The notes under the pieces are model-generated. The model searched no databases and had not been told where the DNA came from. It saw only the letters and a program-made list of their open reading frames with translations. Below, piece by piece: positions 1 through 5,848 of a DNA stretch of 9,454 nucleotides. Position 1 is the first letter of the stretch; each line of letters begins with the position of its first letter. The translations under genes were made by a program, and so were the position numbers. Origin of the DNA: Gammaproteobacteria bacterium (lineage in GTDB: Bacteria; Pseudomonadota; Gammaproteobacteria; Pseudomonadales; Pseudohongiellaceae); the NCBI GenBank assembly GCA_003556835.1, contig PWQG01000432.1, positions 1 through 9,454 of the forward strand, in the 5' to 3' direction.

Positions 1-1
1 C

Positions 2-2575
2 GAAGTCGAAGGCAAGGCGGAGGAACAGATCACCATTGCGCTACGGGATACCGAGTTGCAACGGCTTGGACTGACACCTGGCGCTATCGACAATGTACTG
101 GCGGCGAGGAACCAGGTATCACCGGGTGGTTTTCTCACCATCGACGAACGGCGCATCTCCCTCCTATCCAACAACGAATTCGAGTCGGTGGAGGCACTGC
201 GCCGCACCCAGATCGCCCTGCCCACTGGCAGCAGCGTCCCTCTGGCTGCGATTGCCGATGTGACACGCGCACCCGCCATGCCGCCCGATCCGGCGGTCTG
301 GCAGGATGGTGAGCGGGTGGTGGCGATAGCCGTCTATGCCCAGCCCGATGTCATTGATGCCATCCGCTTCGGACAGCAGTTGCGGGAGCGCGTGGATCAG
401 CTTCGCGGCGACTTCACGCCACTGGAAATCAGTGAAATGTTCTTCCAGCCCGATGAGGTCGAATCCCGCCTGAGCAATCTGCTCGGCAGCCTCATGTTCA
501 GCATGCTGATCATCCTGCTGGTGATCCTGCTCGGCATGGGCTGGCGCATGGGGCTGCTGGTGGCCACCATGCTGCCCCTGGTGACACTGATCAGCCTGGG
601 CATCTACGATCTGGGCGGCGGCACCCTGCATCAGATCGCCATCATCGGCATGGTCATATCCCTGGGCATCCTGATCGACAATGCCATTGTCATGATCGAA
701 AACATCCAGTACCGCCTGAACCAGGGGCTGACCCGCGGCGAAGCCATGCTGCAGTCGGTGCGCGAACTGGCCGGTCCGCTGGGCACCTCCACCGGCACCA
801 CCCTGGCGGCCTTCCTGCCGCTCTTGCTGTCCAGTGGCGGCACCGCCGACTTCACCCGTGGCATCCCGGTCATGATCATGCTGACGCTGAGTGTCAGTTA
901 TCTGCTGGCCATCAGTCTTGCTCCGCTGCTCGCTGCCTGGGGCCTGAAAGCGCAGCCGGCAGCCGGCAATACGGACGAACCCGCAGAAGAACCCGCACTT
1001 TCCCGCATGCAGCAACTCGGCCGTACGCTGGGCGGAGTGAGTGAGCGCTGGCCGCGCCTGATCGTCCTGGCTGGTGTGGTGATTGTCGGCTTCAGCCTGT
1101 CACTGTTTCCCCTCATCCCCTTGCAGTTCTTCCCCAATGCCGACCGCCCGCAGGTGGTGGTCGACCTGTTCCTGCCCGAGGGTAGTGATCAACAGCGCAC
1201 CGAGGCGATTTCAGCGGAGCTGGAAACCCTGGTCCGGCAGCAACCCGATGTGCTCAGTGTGCACCGTTTTGCCGGATTCAGCGGCCCGGCGTTTTACTAC
1301 AATCTTCCCAATGCCACACGTGCCCCGAACCGCGGCCGCCTGGTCATCAACACCAGCACCCTGGAAGATACCGGCCCGCTGCTGAGCTGGATAAGAAGCC
1401 ATGTCGCACAGAACATGCCCGAGCTGGACATCATCGCCGGCACGCTCGCTCAGGGGCCACCACGGGCGGCACCGGTGGAGCTGCGGATTTTCCACCGCGA
1501 TGACACAACCCGGCGCGCTGCCACGGAACAGATTTTTTCGCACATGAAAAGGATACCCGGCGCTGTGGACGTGCGCCATGACATGGATCTGGGCGTTCCG
1601 GCGCTGCGGCTAGTGGTCGACGACGCAGCCGCGCAACGTTATGGCCTGGATCGTTCCGATATCGCACAGACCCTGTACGGACAGAGCTTCGGCCTGGTGG
1701 CCGAGGAATACCGCCAGGAGCTGGACCCGATCCCGCTGGTTCTGCGCTCGCCGGAGGGCACCGGGCTGAGCCCGGCACGCCTGCTCTCCGCCTACGCCTA
1801 CAACAGTCGGGGCGAGGCGGTGCCATTGTCGGCGGTGGCGCGAACGGAGGTCGAATGGCAGGTGGCCGGCATCGAGAGACGCGATGGCGCCCGTGTCTAC
1901 CGCATCACCGCAGGGCTCGAACAGGGTTACGGTTTCAGCCAGATCCTTGATGGCCTGTATTCACGCCTCGAGCAGGACCCACTGCCGGAAGGTGTGCGCC
2001 TGGAACTGGGCGGCGACCAGGAAGGCTCGGGTGACGCGAACAACGCGATCTTCACCACCGCGCCGGCTGGCCTGTTGCTGCTCCTGTTCTGCCTGGTCTT
2101 GCAGTTCAATTCCTACCGGCGTGTTGGCATCGTCCTGCTCACGGTGCCCCTGGCGGCTGCCGGAGTCTTCCCCGGCCTGTTGCTGTCCGGCCTGCCGTTT
2201 GGTTTCCAGCCCCTGCTGGGTGTGATCGCCCTCGTGGGCATTGTGGTCAACAACGCCATCGTGCTGATCGATCTGATGGACGATCATCTGCGCCGTGGTT
2301 ATGACCTGGACAGAGCGGTGACACTGGCCGTGCAACGCCGGACCCGCCCGATCCTGCTGACCACCGCCACCACCGTTGCCGGCCTGCTGCCCCTGGCGCT
2401 TTCCTCCACAACACTCTGGCCACCCATGGCCTGGGCCATCATTTCCGGCCTGCTGGCTGCCACCGTGCAGACATTGCTGGTGATACCCGCCGTGTGCCGT
2501 CTTGCCCTGCGGGGCAAACGCGCTGATGCTCCCGTATGGCACGCGGACAAACGTTCTGGTACTTTCACCGGATGA
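2..2575 (+). CDS. RND-family efflux transporter permease subunit, 3' part (N-terminus outside window)
   Basis: This is the inner-membrane, proton-driven pump subunit of a tripartite efflux system. The frame is open to the left edge, so the TTG at 56 is not a real start. About 857 codons are visible, against roughly 1,030-1,050 in the family, and the first transmembrane helix and part of the first periplasmic loop are missing. In order it shows the rest of the porter domain (to about nt 475), helices 2-6 (about 480-945), helix 7 (about 1056-1130), the second periplasmic loop, and helices 8-12 (about 2060-2510). The helix-4 motif GILIDNAIVMIEN (from 665) keeps the first acidic relay residue (codon 677-679) but has Asn for the second. 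The helix-10 motif GIVVNNAIVLID (from 2237) has Asn where AcrB has its key Lys. The substrate cannot be told. An adaptor gene would be expected upstream. The TGA stop overlaps the ATG of the hydrolase relic. Confidence 0.93.
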   Translation, partial: EVEGKAEEQITIALRDTELQRLGLTPGAIDNVLAARNQVSPGGFLTIDERRISLLSNNEFESVEALRRTQIALPTGSSVPLAAIADVTRAPAMPPDPAVWQDGERVVAIAVYAQPDVIDAIRFGQQLRERVDQLRGDFTPLEISEMFFQPDEVESRLSNLLGSLMFSMLIILLVILLGMGWRMGLLVATMLPLVTLISLGIYDLGGGTLHQIAIIGMVISLGILIDNAIVMIENIQYRLNQGLTRGEAMLQSVRELAGPLGTSTGTTLAAFLPLLLSSGGTADFTRGIPVMIMLTLSVSYLLAISLAPLLAAWGLKAQPAAGNTDEPAEEPALSRMQQLGRTLGGVSERWPRLIVLAGVVIVGFSLSLFPLIPLQFFPNADRPQVVVDLFLPEGSDQQRTEAISAELETLVRQQPDVLSVHRFAGFSGPAFYYNLPNATRAPNRGRLVINTSTLEDTGPLLSWIRSHVAQNMPELDIIAGTLAQGPPRAAPVELRIFHRDDTTRRAATEQIFSHMKRIPGAVDVRHDMDLGVPALRLVVDDAAAQRYGLDRSDIAQTLYGQSFGLVAEEYRQELDPIPLVLRSPEGTGLSPARLLSAYAYNSRGEAVPLSAVARTEVEWQVAGIERRDGARVYRITAGLEQGYGFSQILDGLYSRLEQDPLPEGVRLELGGDQEGSGDANNAIFTTAPAGLLLLLFCLVLQFNSYRRVGIVLLTVPLAAAGVFPGLLLSGLPFGFQPLLGVIALVGIVVNNAIVLIDLMDDHLRRGYDLDRAVTLAVQRRTRPILLTTATTVAGLLPLALSSTTLWPPMAWAIISGLLAATVQTLLVIPAVCRLALRGKRADAPVWHADKRSGTFTG

Positions 2576-2589
2576 AACATTTTCAATTG
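2553..2589 (+). repeat. Direct repeat copy A: start region of the hydrolase duplication
   Basis: This 37-bp stretch matches 3381-3417 at 32 positions without gaps. It spans 19 bases upstream of an ATG and the first six codons (ATGAAA, then a TTTC/TTTT core). In this copy the upstream bases lie inside the last codons of the RND gene. Weaker similarity may extend a further ten bases to the left with a two-base gap. Confidence 0.85.
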
Positions 2590-2691
2590 AAGATGATGTG
2601 CTGCGTAGTACCGGCAATGGCTTCCTCTGCGGAGGGCTTGCATCGGAGACACAGCAGTGCACCATTACTGGTGATGATCCACGGAGGATAG
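2572..2691 (+). pseudogene. Truncated, internally deleted relic of the alpha/beta-hydrolase gene
   Basis: A 39-codon open frame begins at ATG 2572, overlapping the RND stop as ATGA, and ends in TAG at 2689-2691. It starts MKHFQLKMM and ends PLLVMIHGG. The intact hydrolase at 3400 starts MKPFHLMTG and carries ALLVMIHGG at residues 76-84. Both blocks are in the same frame and order, and the nucleotides match too: 32 of 37 around the start, and 29 of 32 at 2656-2687 against 3619-3650, including a perfect 20-bp run. The spacing before HGG is about 45 codons shorter, and everything after HGG, including the nucleophile and acid/His residues, is gone. I infer a duplicate that lost an internal block and its 3' part. 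It could still be translated as a short coupled peptide, but it cannot be a hydrolase. Confidence 0.8.
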
Positions 2692-2706
2692 CGAGAGTAG
2701 GCGGTC

Positions 2707-3309
2707 ATGCGGATCCGGCGCGGAACCATACCCCTTTGGCTGAAACTGGCTTTCACTGCCTGGGTGCTCATCTGGGCGCCCGTGTACTTTCTGGAATACG
2801 GCCCGCAGAATTACCTGTGGCTATGCAACATGGCAAATTTCCTGATCCTGATTGCCCTTTGGCGGGAAAACGCCCTGTTGATGTCAGCGCAGTTGTTGAG
2901 TGTGCTCATCGTGGGCACGGTCTGGACGCTGGATGTGATGACGGCGTTCCTGATCACTGGTGCACCTGTGCTAGGCACCGCCTACATGTTCGACGCAGAT
3001 ATTCCACTGGGCATCCGCATGCTGTCACTCTACCACAGCCTCCTTCCAGCGATCGCCATCTACGCTGTGCTGCGCCTGGGCTATGACCGGCGCGGCTTGT
3101 GGTTCCAGGTCGCCCTGACCGCAGTGGCCATCCTCCTGAGTCGATTGCTGACCGGCGTCGAAGCGAACATCAACTGGGTCTACGGTCCCTTCGGTCAACC
3201 ACAGGATCTGCTGCCCACGGGAGTGTACCTCTTTCTGCTGATGGTGATCTGGCCACTGGCACTCTACCTGCCGGTACACAGCGCAATTCTCTATTTCAGG
3301 AACCGCTGA
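2707..3309 (+). CDS. Six-helix integral membrane protein of unknown function
   Basis: The product is a 200-residue, very hydrophobic protein. Six likely membrane helices lie near residues 10-29, 36-53, 56-83, 104-122, 131-148 and 171-195. Conserved-looking motifs are YGPQNYLWLCNMA (31-43), YMFD (93-96), SLYH (107-110), LGYDRR (124-129), NINWVYGP (154-161) and a terminal YLPVH (187-191). I recall similar uncharacterised membrane proteins with YGPxNxLW and NxNWVxG motifs but cannot name a family or function. No lipobox or enzyme signature is visible. The start at 2707 lies 15 bases after the relic's stop. The upstream AGTAGGCGG is only a weak ribosome site, and a GGAGG at 2683-2687 is too far away, so coupling to upstream translation is possible. 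Its place between two hydrolase copies suggests co-inheritance with the kynurenine genes, but no role can be inferred. Confidence 0.85.
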   Translation: MRIRRGTIPLWLKLAFTAWVLIWAPVYFLEYGPQNYLWLCNMANFLILIALWRENALLMSAQLLSVLIVGTVWTLDVMTAFLITGAPVLGTAYMFDADIPLGIRMLSLYHSLLPAIAIYAVLRLGYDRRGLWFQVALTAVAILLSRLLTGVEANINWVYGPFGQPQDLLPTGVYLFLLMVIWPLALYLPVHSAILYFRNR

Positions 3310-3380
3310 TCCATTCCACGACCGCCTCGGACCATTTATCGAATGGTGCTGTCGTGCCTTGTTATAGCGATGAGCGGGCA

Positions 3381-3417
3381 GTTCTGATACTTTCACTGGA
3401 TGAAACCTTTCCACTTG
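3381..3417 (+). repeat. Direct repeat copy B: start region of the intact hydrolase gene
   Basis: This is the partner of the repeat at 2553-2589, matching at 32 of 37 positions. It includes the start codon at 3400-3402 and 19 upstream bases. Conservation of the upstream bases in both copies shows that the duplicated unit began before the coding region. Confidence 0.85.
3386..3391 (+). promoter_or_regulatory. Possible -10 element directly before the hydrolase start
   Basis: GATACT matches four of six bases of the sigma-70 -10 consensus, including the A at position 2 and the T at position 6. It ends eight bases before the ATG at 3400, so transcription would start at or next to the start codon. 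No Shine-Dalgarno sequence precedes this ATG, so a leaderless transcript is one reading. The -35 side is poor: TTGTTA at 3359-3364 lies 21 bases away, which is too far. In the relic the equivalent hexamer is GGTACT, having lost the critical A. Translation coupled to the upstream gene is less likely, because the membrane protein stops 90 bases earlier. Confidence 0.25.
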
Positions 3418-4254
3418 ATGACGGGATTGTCCGCGCTTCTGGCAATGACGGTGGCCTGTTCCGGGGCCGCGGACCAGGCAAGCGGCAGCGCCGGAAGCAA
3501 TGTGAGCTTCGAAGCGGTGCAGGCCCAGCCCTTCCGCGCCGCCGACCAGCAAATCCATTACGGAAACGGAGCCCTGCAACACGGCCTGCTCTGGCTGCCG
3601 GACGCAGTAGCGCCCGACGGTGCAGCATTGCTGGTGATGATCCACGGAGGCTGCTGGTTGAACGCCTACGGCGTGGATCACGTCCGGGCGTTCAGCAGCG
3701 CACTGGCTGATGCCGGGTACGCAGTCTGGTCACTGGAATATCGGCGGACCGGCGATGAGGGTGGCGGCTGGCCCGGCAGCCTGGAGGATGTGACCACGGC
3801 GCTCGCGGCAGCCCCCGAACTGTTGGCCCAGCATCCGATCGATCTCAGCCGAACGGCCATCTCCGGCCACTCGGCTGGCGGACACCTGGCGCTTCTGGCT
3901 GGAGGCAGACAGCCAGAACTGCAAGCGGTCATCGGCCTGGCAGCCATCACCGACATCATCCGCTACGCCGAGGGAGACAACAGTTGCCAGCAGGCCACCG
4001 AACCCTTCATGGGAGGGCCCTTCACAGACCATCAGGACCGCTATCAGGCGGCCAATCCGACAGAGCAACCGCGCCATGACCGGACCATTCTGCTGCATGG
4101 CACGGCGGACGCCCTCGTACCCACCGACCACGCCAATCTGCCCGGCGCTGAACGGGTACTGGTCGAGCAGGCCGGGCATTTCGATTGGGTACATCCCGGA
4201 ACGCCGGCTTTCCATAAGCTGCTGGATACGCTTGCAGAGGTGTTTGCACAATGA
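3400..4254 (+). CDS. Alpha/beta-hydrolase, kynurenine-formamidase-like, probable lipoprotein
   Basis: This 284-residue serine hydrolase has the oxyanion motif HGGCW (82-86), the nucleophile elbow GHSAG with Ser158, a likely acid Asp237 in HGTADALVP, and His260 in AGHFDW. The HGGxW motif is typical of eukaryote-type arylformamidases and related esterases, which hydrolyse N-formylkynurenine to kynurenine plus formate. The next gene is kynureninase, overlapping as ATGA at 4251-4254, which strongly supports that role. It is not the cyclase-type formamidase (KynB) common in bacteria. The N-terminus looks like a signal peptide: Lys2, a hydrophobic stretch at residues 6-19, then TVAC with Cys20 as a weak lipobox, followed by a Ser/Gly/Ala-rich linker to about residue 33. 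If processed, the enzyme would act on the periplasmic side. The start at 3400 is supported by the duplicated start region, although no ribosome site is evident. A general carboxylesterase role is the main alternative. Confidence 0.85.
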   Translation: MKPFHLMTGLSALLAMTVACSGAADQASGSAGSNVSFEAVQAQPFRAADQQIHYGNGALQHGLLWLPDAVAPDGAALLVMIHGGCWLNAYGVDHVRAFSSALADAGYAVWSLEYRRTGDEGGGWPGSLEDVTTALAAAPELLAQHPIDLSRTAISGHSAGGHLALLAGGRQPELQAVIGLAAITDIIRYAEGDNSCQQATEPFMGGPFTDHQDRYQAANPTEQPRHDRTILLHGTADALVPTDHANLPGAERVLVEQAGHFDWVHPGTPAFHKLLDTLAEVFAQ

Positions 4255-5486
4255 CCTTTGATGAGGTGCTCGCCCTGGATGCCGCCGACCCCTTGGCCAG
4301 GCACAGTAATGACTTTGTCTTGCCGGCAGGAACGCTTTATCTGGATGGCAATTCCCTCGGCTGCCTGCCCCGTGCCGCCCGGCAACGGGCCCGTGAAGTG
4401 GTGGAACAGCAATGGGGCCAGGACCTGATCACCAGCTGGAACCGCCACGACTGGATCACCCTGCCACGCCGCACCGGCGAACGGATCGCAGGCCTGATTG
4501 GCGCGGCGCCGGGCCAGACGATCTGCTGTGACTCGGTGTCCATCAATCTGTTCAAGCTGCTCGCCGCCGCACTGTCGCTGCGGCCGGATCGCTCAATCGT
4601 CCTGACCCAGGCCGAGAGTTTTCCGACGGACCTGTACATGGTGGAAGGCTTGCAGGACCTTCTGGGCCATTCACGCTGCGAATTACGCAAAGTAGCTGAA
4701 ACGGATATCGCACAGGCGCTGGATGACGATGTCGCGGTGGTATTGCTGTCCCAGGTCAATTTTCGCAGCGGCCAGGCCCATGACATTGCCGCCCTCACCC
4801 AAAAAGCCCGGGAAAACGGTGCACTGGTGATCTGGGACCTGTCCCATAGCGCGGGCGTGATGCCCCTGCAACTCGATACCTGGCAGGTGGATTTTGCTGT
4901 CGGCTGTGGCTATAAATACCTCAATGGCGGCCCGGGCGCACCCGCTTTCATCTACGCCGCCAAGCGCCATCAGGAACAGATCCGGCAACCCCTTTGCGGC
5001 TGGATGGGACATTCGGCACCCTTTGAGTTCGAAACGGATTATCGACCCGACAGGGGCATCGAAAAATTCCTCACCGGCACCCCGCCCATCCTTTCCATGA
5101 GTGTACTCGAAGCCGCCCTCGATACTTTCGCCGACTGCAACCCGCAGCAATTGCGCGACAAATCCCTGTCCCTGAGCGAGCTGTTCCTGCAACTCAAATC
5201 CGGCCAAGCCTCTCTCAATGAACTGGAACTGGCTTCACCCGCCGACCCGACACAACGCGGCGCCCAACTCGCCTTCCGCCACCCCGAGGCCTATGCCATC
5301 ACCCAGGCCCTCATCGCCGACGGCGTCATCCCCGACTTCCGCGCCCCCGACCTCCTCCGCCTCGGCTTCAGCCCCCTCTACCTCAGCCACCAGGACATCT
5401 GGCACAGCATCACCATCCTCACCCGCATCATGACCCGGGAAACCTGGCGCCACCCCAGCCACCAGACCCGCCAAACCGTCACCTGA
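4251..5486 (+). CDS. kynU: Kynureninase
   Basis: This is a PLP-dependent fold-type I enzyme that cleaves L-kynurenine to anthranilate and L-alanine in the cytoplasm. Its 411 residues fit the usual 410-420. Recognisable parts are LYLDGNSLGCLP (29-40), SWNRHDW (62-68), the PLP aspartate region WDLSHSAGVMPL (195-206, Asp196 and His199), the Schiff-base Lys222 in GYKYLNGGPGAPAF, the WMGH loop (251-254), FLTGTPPILSM (273-283), and the substrate-carboxylate arginine region LRLGFSPLYL (369-378, Arg370). These sit five residues before the numbering I recall for the Pseudomonas enzyme. The ATG overlaps the hydrolase stop, with AGAGG about ten bases upstream, so the pair is probably co-transcribed and translationally coupled. 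The 3' fifth (from about 5260) is unusually rich in C and poor in G on this strand, without frame disruption. Anthranilate would feed tryptophan salvage, quinolone-type synthesis or degradation; none of those genes is in view. Confidence 0.97.
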   Translation: MTFDEVLALDAADPLARHSNDFVLPAGTLYLDGNSLGCLPRAARQRAREVVEQQWGQDLITSWNRHDWITLPRRTGERIAGLIGAAPGQTICCDSVSINLFKLLAAALSLRPDRSIVLTQAESFPTDLYMVEGLQDLLGHSRCELRKVAETDIAQALDDDVAVVLLSQVNFRSGQAHDIAALTQKARENGALVIWDLSHSAGVMPLQLDTWQVDFAVGCGYKYLNGGPGAPAFIYAAKRHQEQIRQPLCGWMGHSAPFEFETDYRPDRGIEKFLTGTPPILSMSVLEAALDTFADCNPQQLRDKSLSLSELFLQLKSGQASLNELELASPADPTQRGAQLAFRHPEAYAITQALIADGVIPDFRAPDLLRLGFSPLYLSHQDIWHSITILTRIMTRETWRHPSHQTRQTVT

Positions 5487-5620
5487 CCCCACCCGCACCC
5501 AAGCAACTGAACGCCGCTATTAATAATTTCCGGATGCAATACAGCCAGAAGGACTCTAGTGGAGTGTCACTGAATAGAAGTATCCCGATTCGGAATATCC
5601 CGACAACGAGAAGACCCGAC

Positions 5621-5680
5621 GGAGGATAAATTCGGTAGGAGGGTAAATCCTGTGGGAAGGTAGATCCGGTGGGAGGGTAG
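5621..5680. repeat. 17-bp tandem repeat, about 3.5 units
   Basis: Units start at 5621, 5638 and 5655, with a partial unit at 5672-5680. They read GGAGGATAAATTCGGTA, GGAGGGTAAATCCTGTG, GGAAGGTAGATCCGGTG and GGAGGGTAG, giving a consensus near GGAGGGTAAATCCGGTG. The period is exactly 17 bases and the units differ at a few positions. Because 17 is not a multiple of three, it does not encode a protein repeat. Function is unknown; a slippage-prone minisatellite or a protein-binding array are both possible. Confidence 0.85.
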
Positions 5681-5706
5681 CGCGCCTCAGATGCACCGAC
5701 AGCAGA

Positions 5707-5824
5707 GAGCCCAGGTGGGGGCATCACGGAACAGAAGCGTCGCCCGCCAGGGATGGCGGGCGCCGAGCCTTACACGGACGTATTCACAGGCGTCTTCTGT
5801 TCCGTGATGCCCCCACCTGGGCTC
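5707..5824. repeat. Perfect 31-bp inverted repeat enclosing a second hairpin
   Basis: The left arm 5707-5737 is the exact reverse complement of the right arm 5794-5824, separated by 56 bases. The arms begin GAGCCCAGGTGGGGGC on the left and end GCCCCCACCTGGGCTC on the right. The interior carries a GC-rich hairpin at 5741-5762 and then GGACGTATTCACAGG. From memory, similar intergenic elements (a GC hairpin next to a GGACGTATTCAC-like motif) recur in marine gammaproteobacterial genomes, which would make this a REP-type element. No transposase and no obvious target duplication flank it. It lies between the convergent ends of kynU and the alcohol dehydrogenase, so a bidirectional terminator or transcript-end stabiliser is likely. 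Confidence 0.85.
5741..5762. terminator. GC-rich hairpin, possible part of a bidirectional terminator
   Basis: CGCCCGCC and GGCGGGCG form a perfect 8-bp stem around the loop AGGGAT. No run of T follows on either strand, so it is not a canonical intrinsic terminator. The role is inferred from its position between convergent genes inside the larger inverted repeat. Confidence 0.4.
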
Positions 5825-5848
5825 GTACTACGAAGTACTTACTAAACC

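Larger units (their letters stand above)
5487..5848. other. Gene-free gap between convergent operons, rich in repeats
   Basis: No credible gene lies in these 362 bases. An 82-codon minus-strand open frame starting at 5727 runs through the repeats and has no recognisable domain. From left to right the gap holds a short AT-rich stretch (TATTAATAAT near 5518-5527), an ATCCCGA repeated near 5582 and 5598, the 17-bp tandem repeats at 5621-5680, the large inverted repeat at 5707-5824, and a small hairpin GTACT-ACGA-AGTAC at 5825-5838. Both flanking genes end here, so only transcription termination is expected. Confidence 0.8.

Noticed and set aside
164..1015. Minus-strand open frame of 283 codons within the RND gene
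   Set aside because: It is Gln/His/Gly-rich shadow sequence opposite conserved membrane helices and carries no recognisable motif.
3099..3710. Alternative plus-strand frame of 203 codons across the membrane protein and hydrolase junction
   Set aside because: It overlaps two better-supported genes and is Arg/Pro/Ser-rich shadow sequence.
5621..5680. CRISPR array
   Set aside because: The 17-bp units are directly adjacent with no spacers, and no cas genes are present.
5479..5727. Minus-strand open frame of 82 codons in the intergenic gap
   Set aside because: It runs through tandem repeats whose period is not a multiple of three, overlaps the kynU end, and has no domain or convincing ribosome site.
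5707..5824. Insertion sequence with terminal inverted repeats
   Set aside because: Only 56 bases lie between the arms, with no transposase and no clear target-site duplication. A non-autonomous element remains possible but is unproven.
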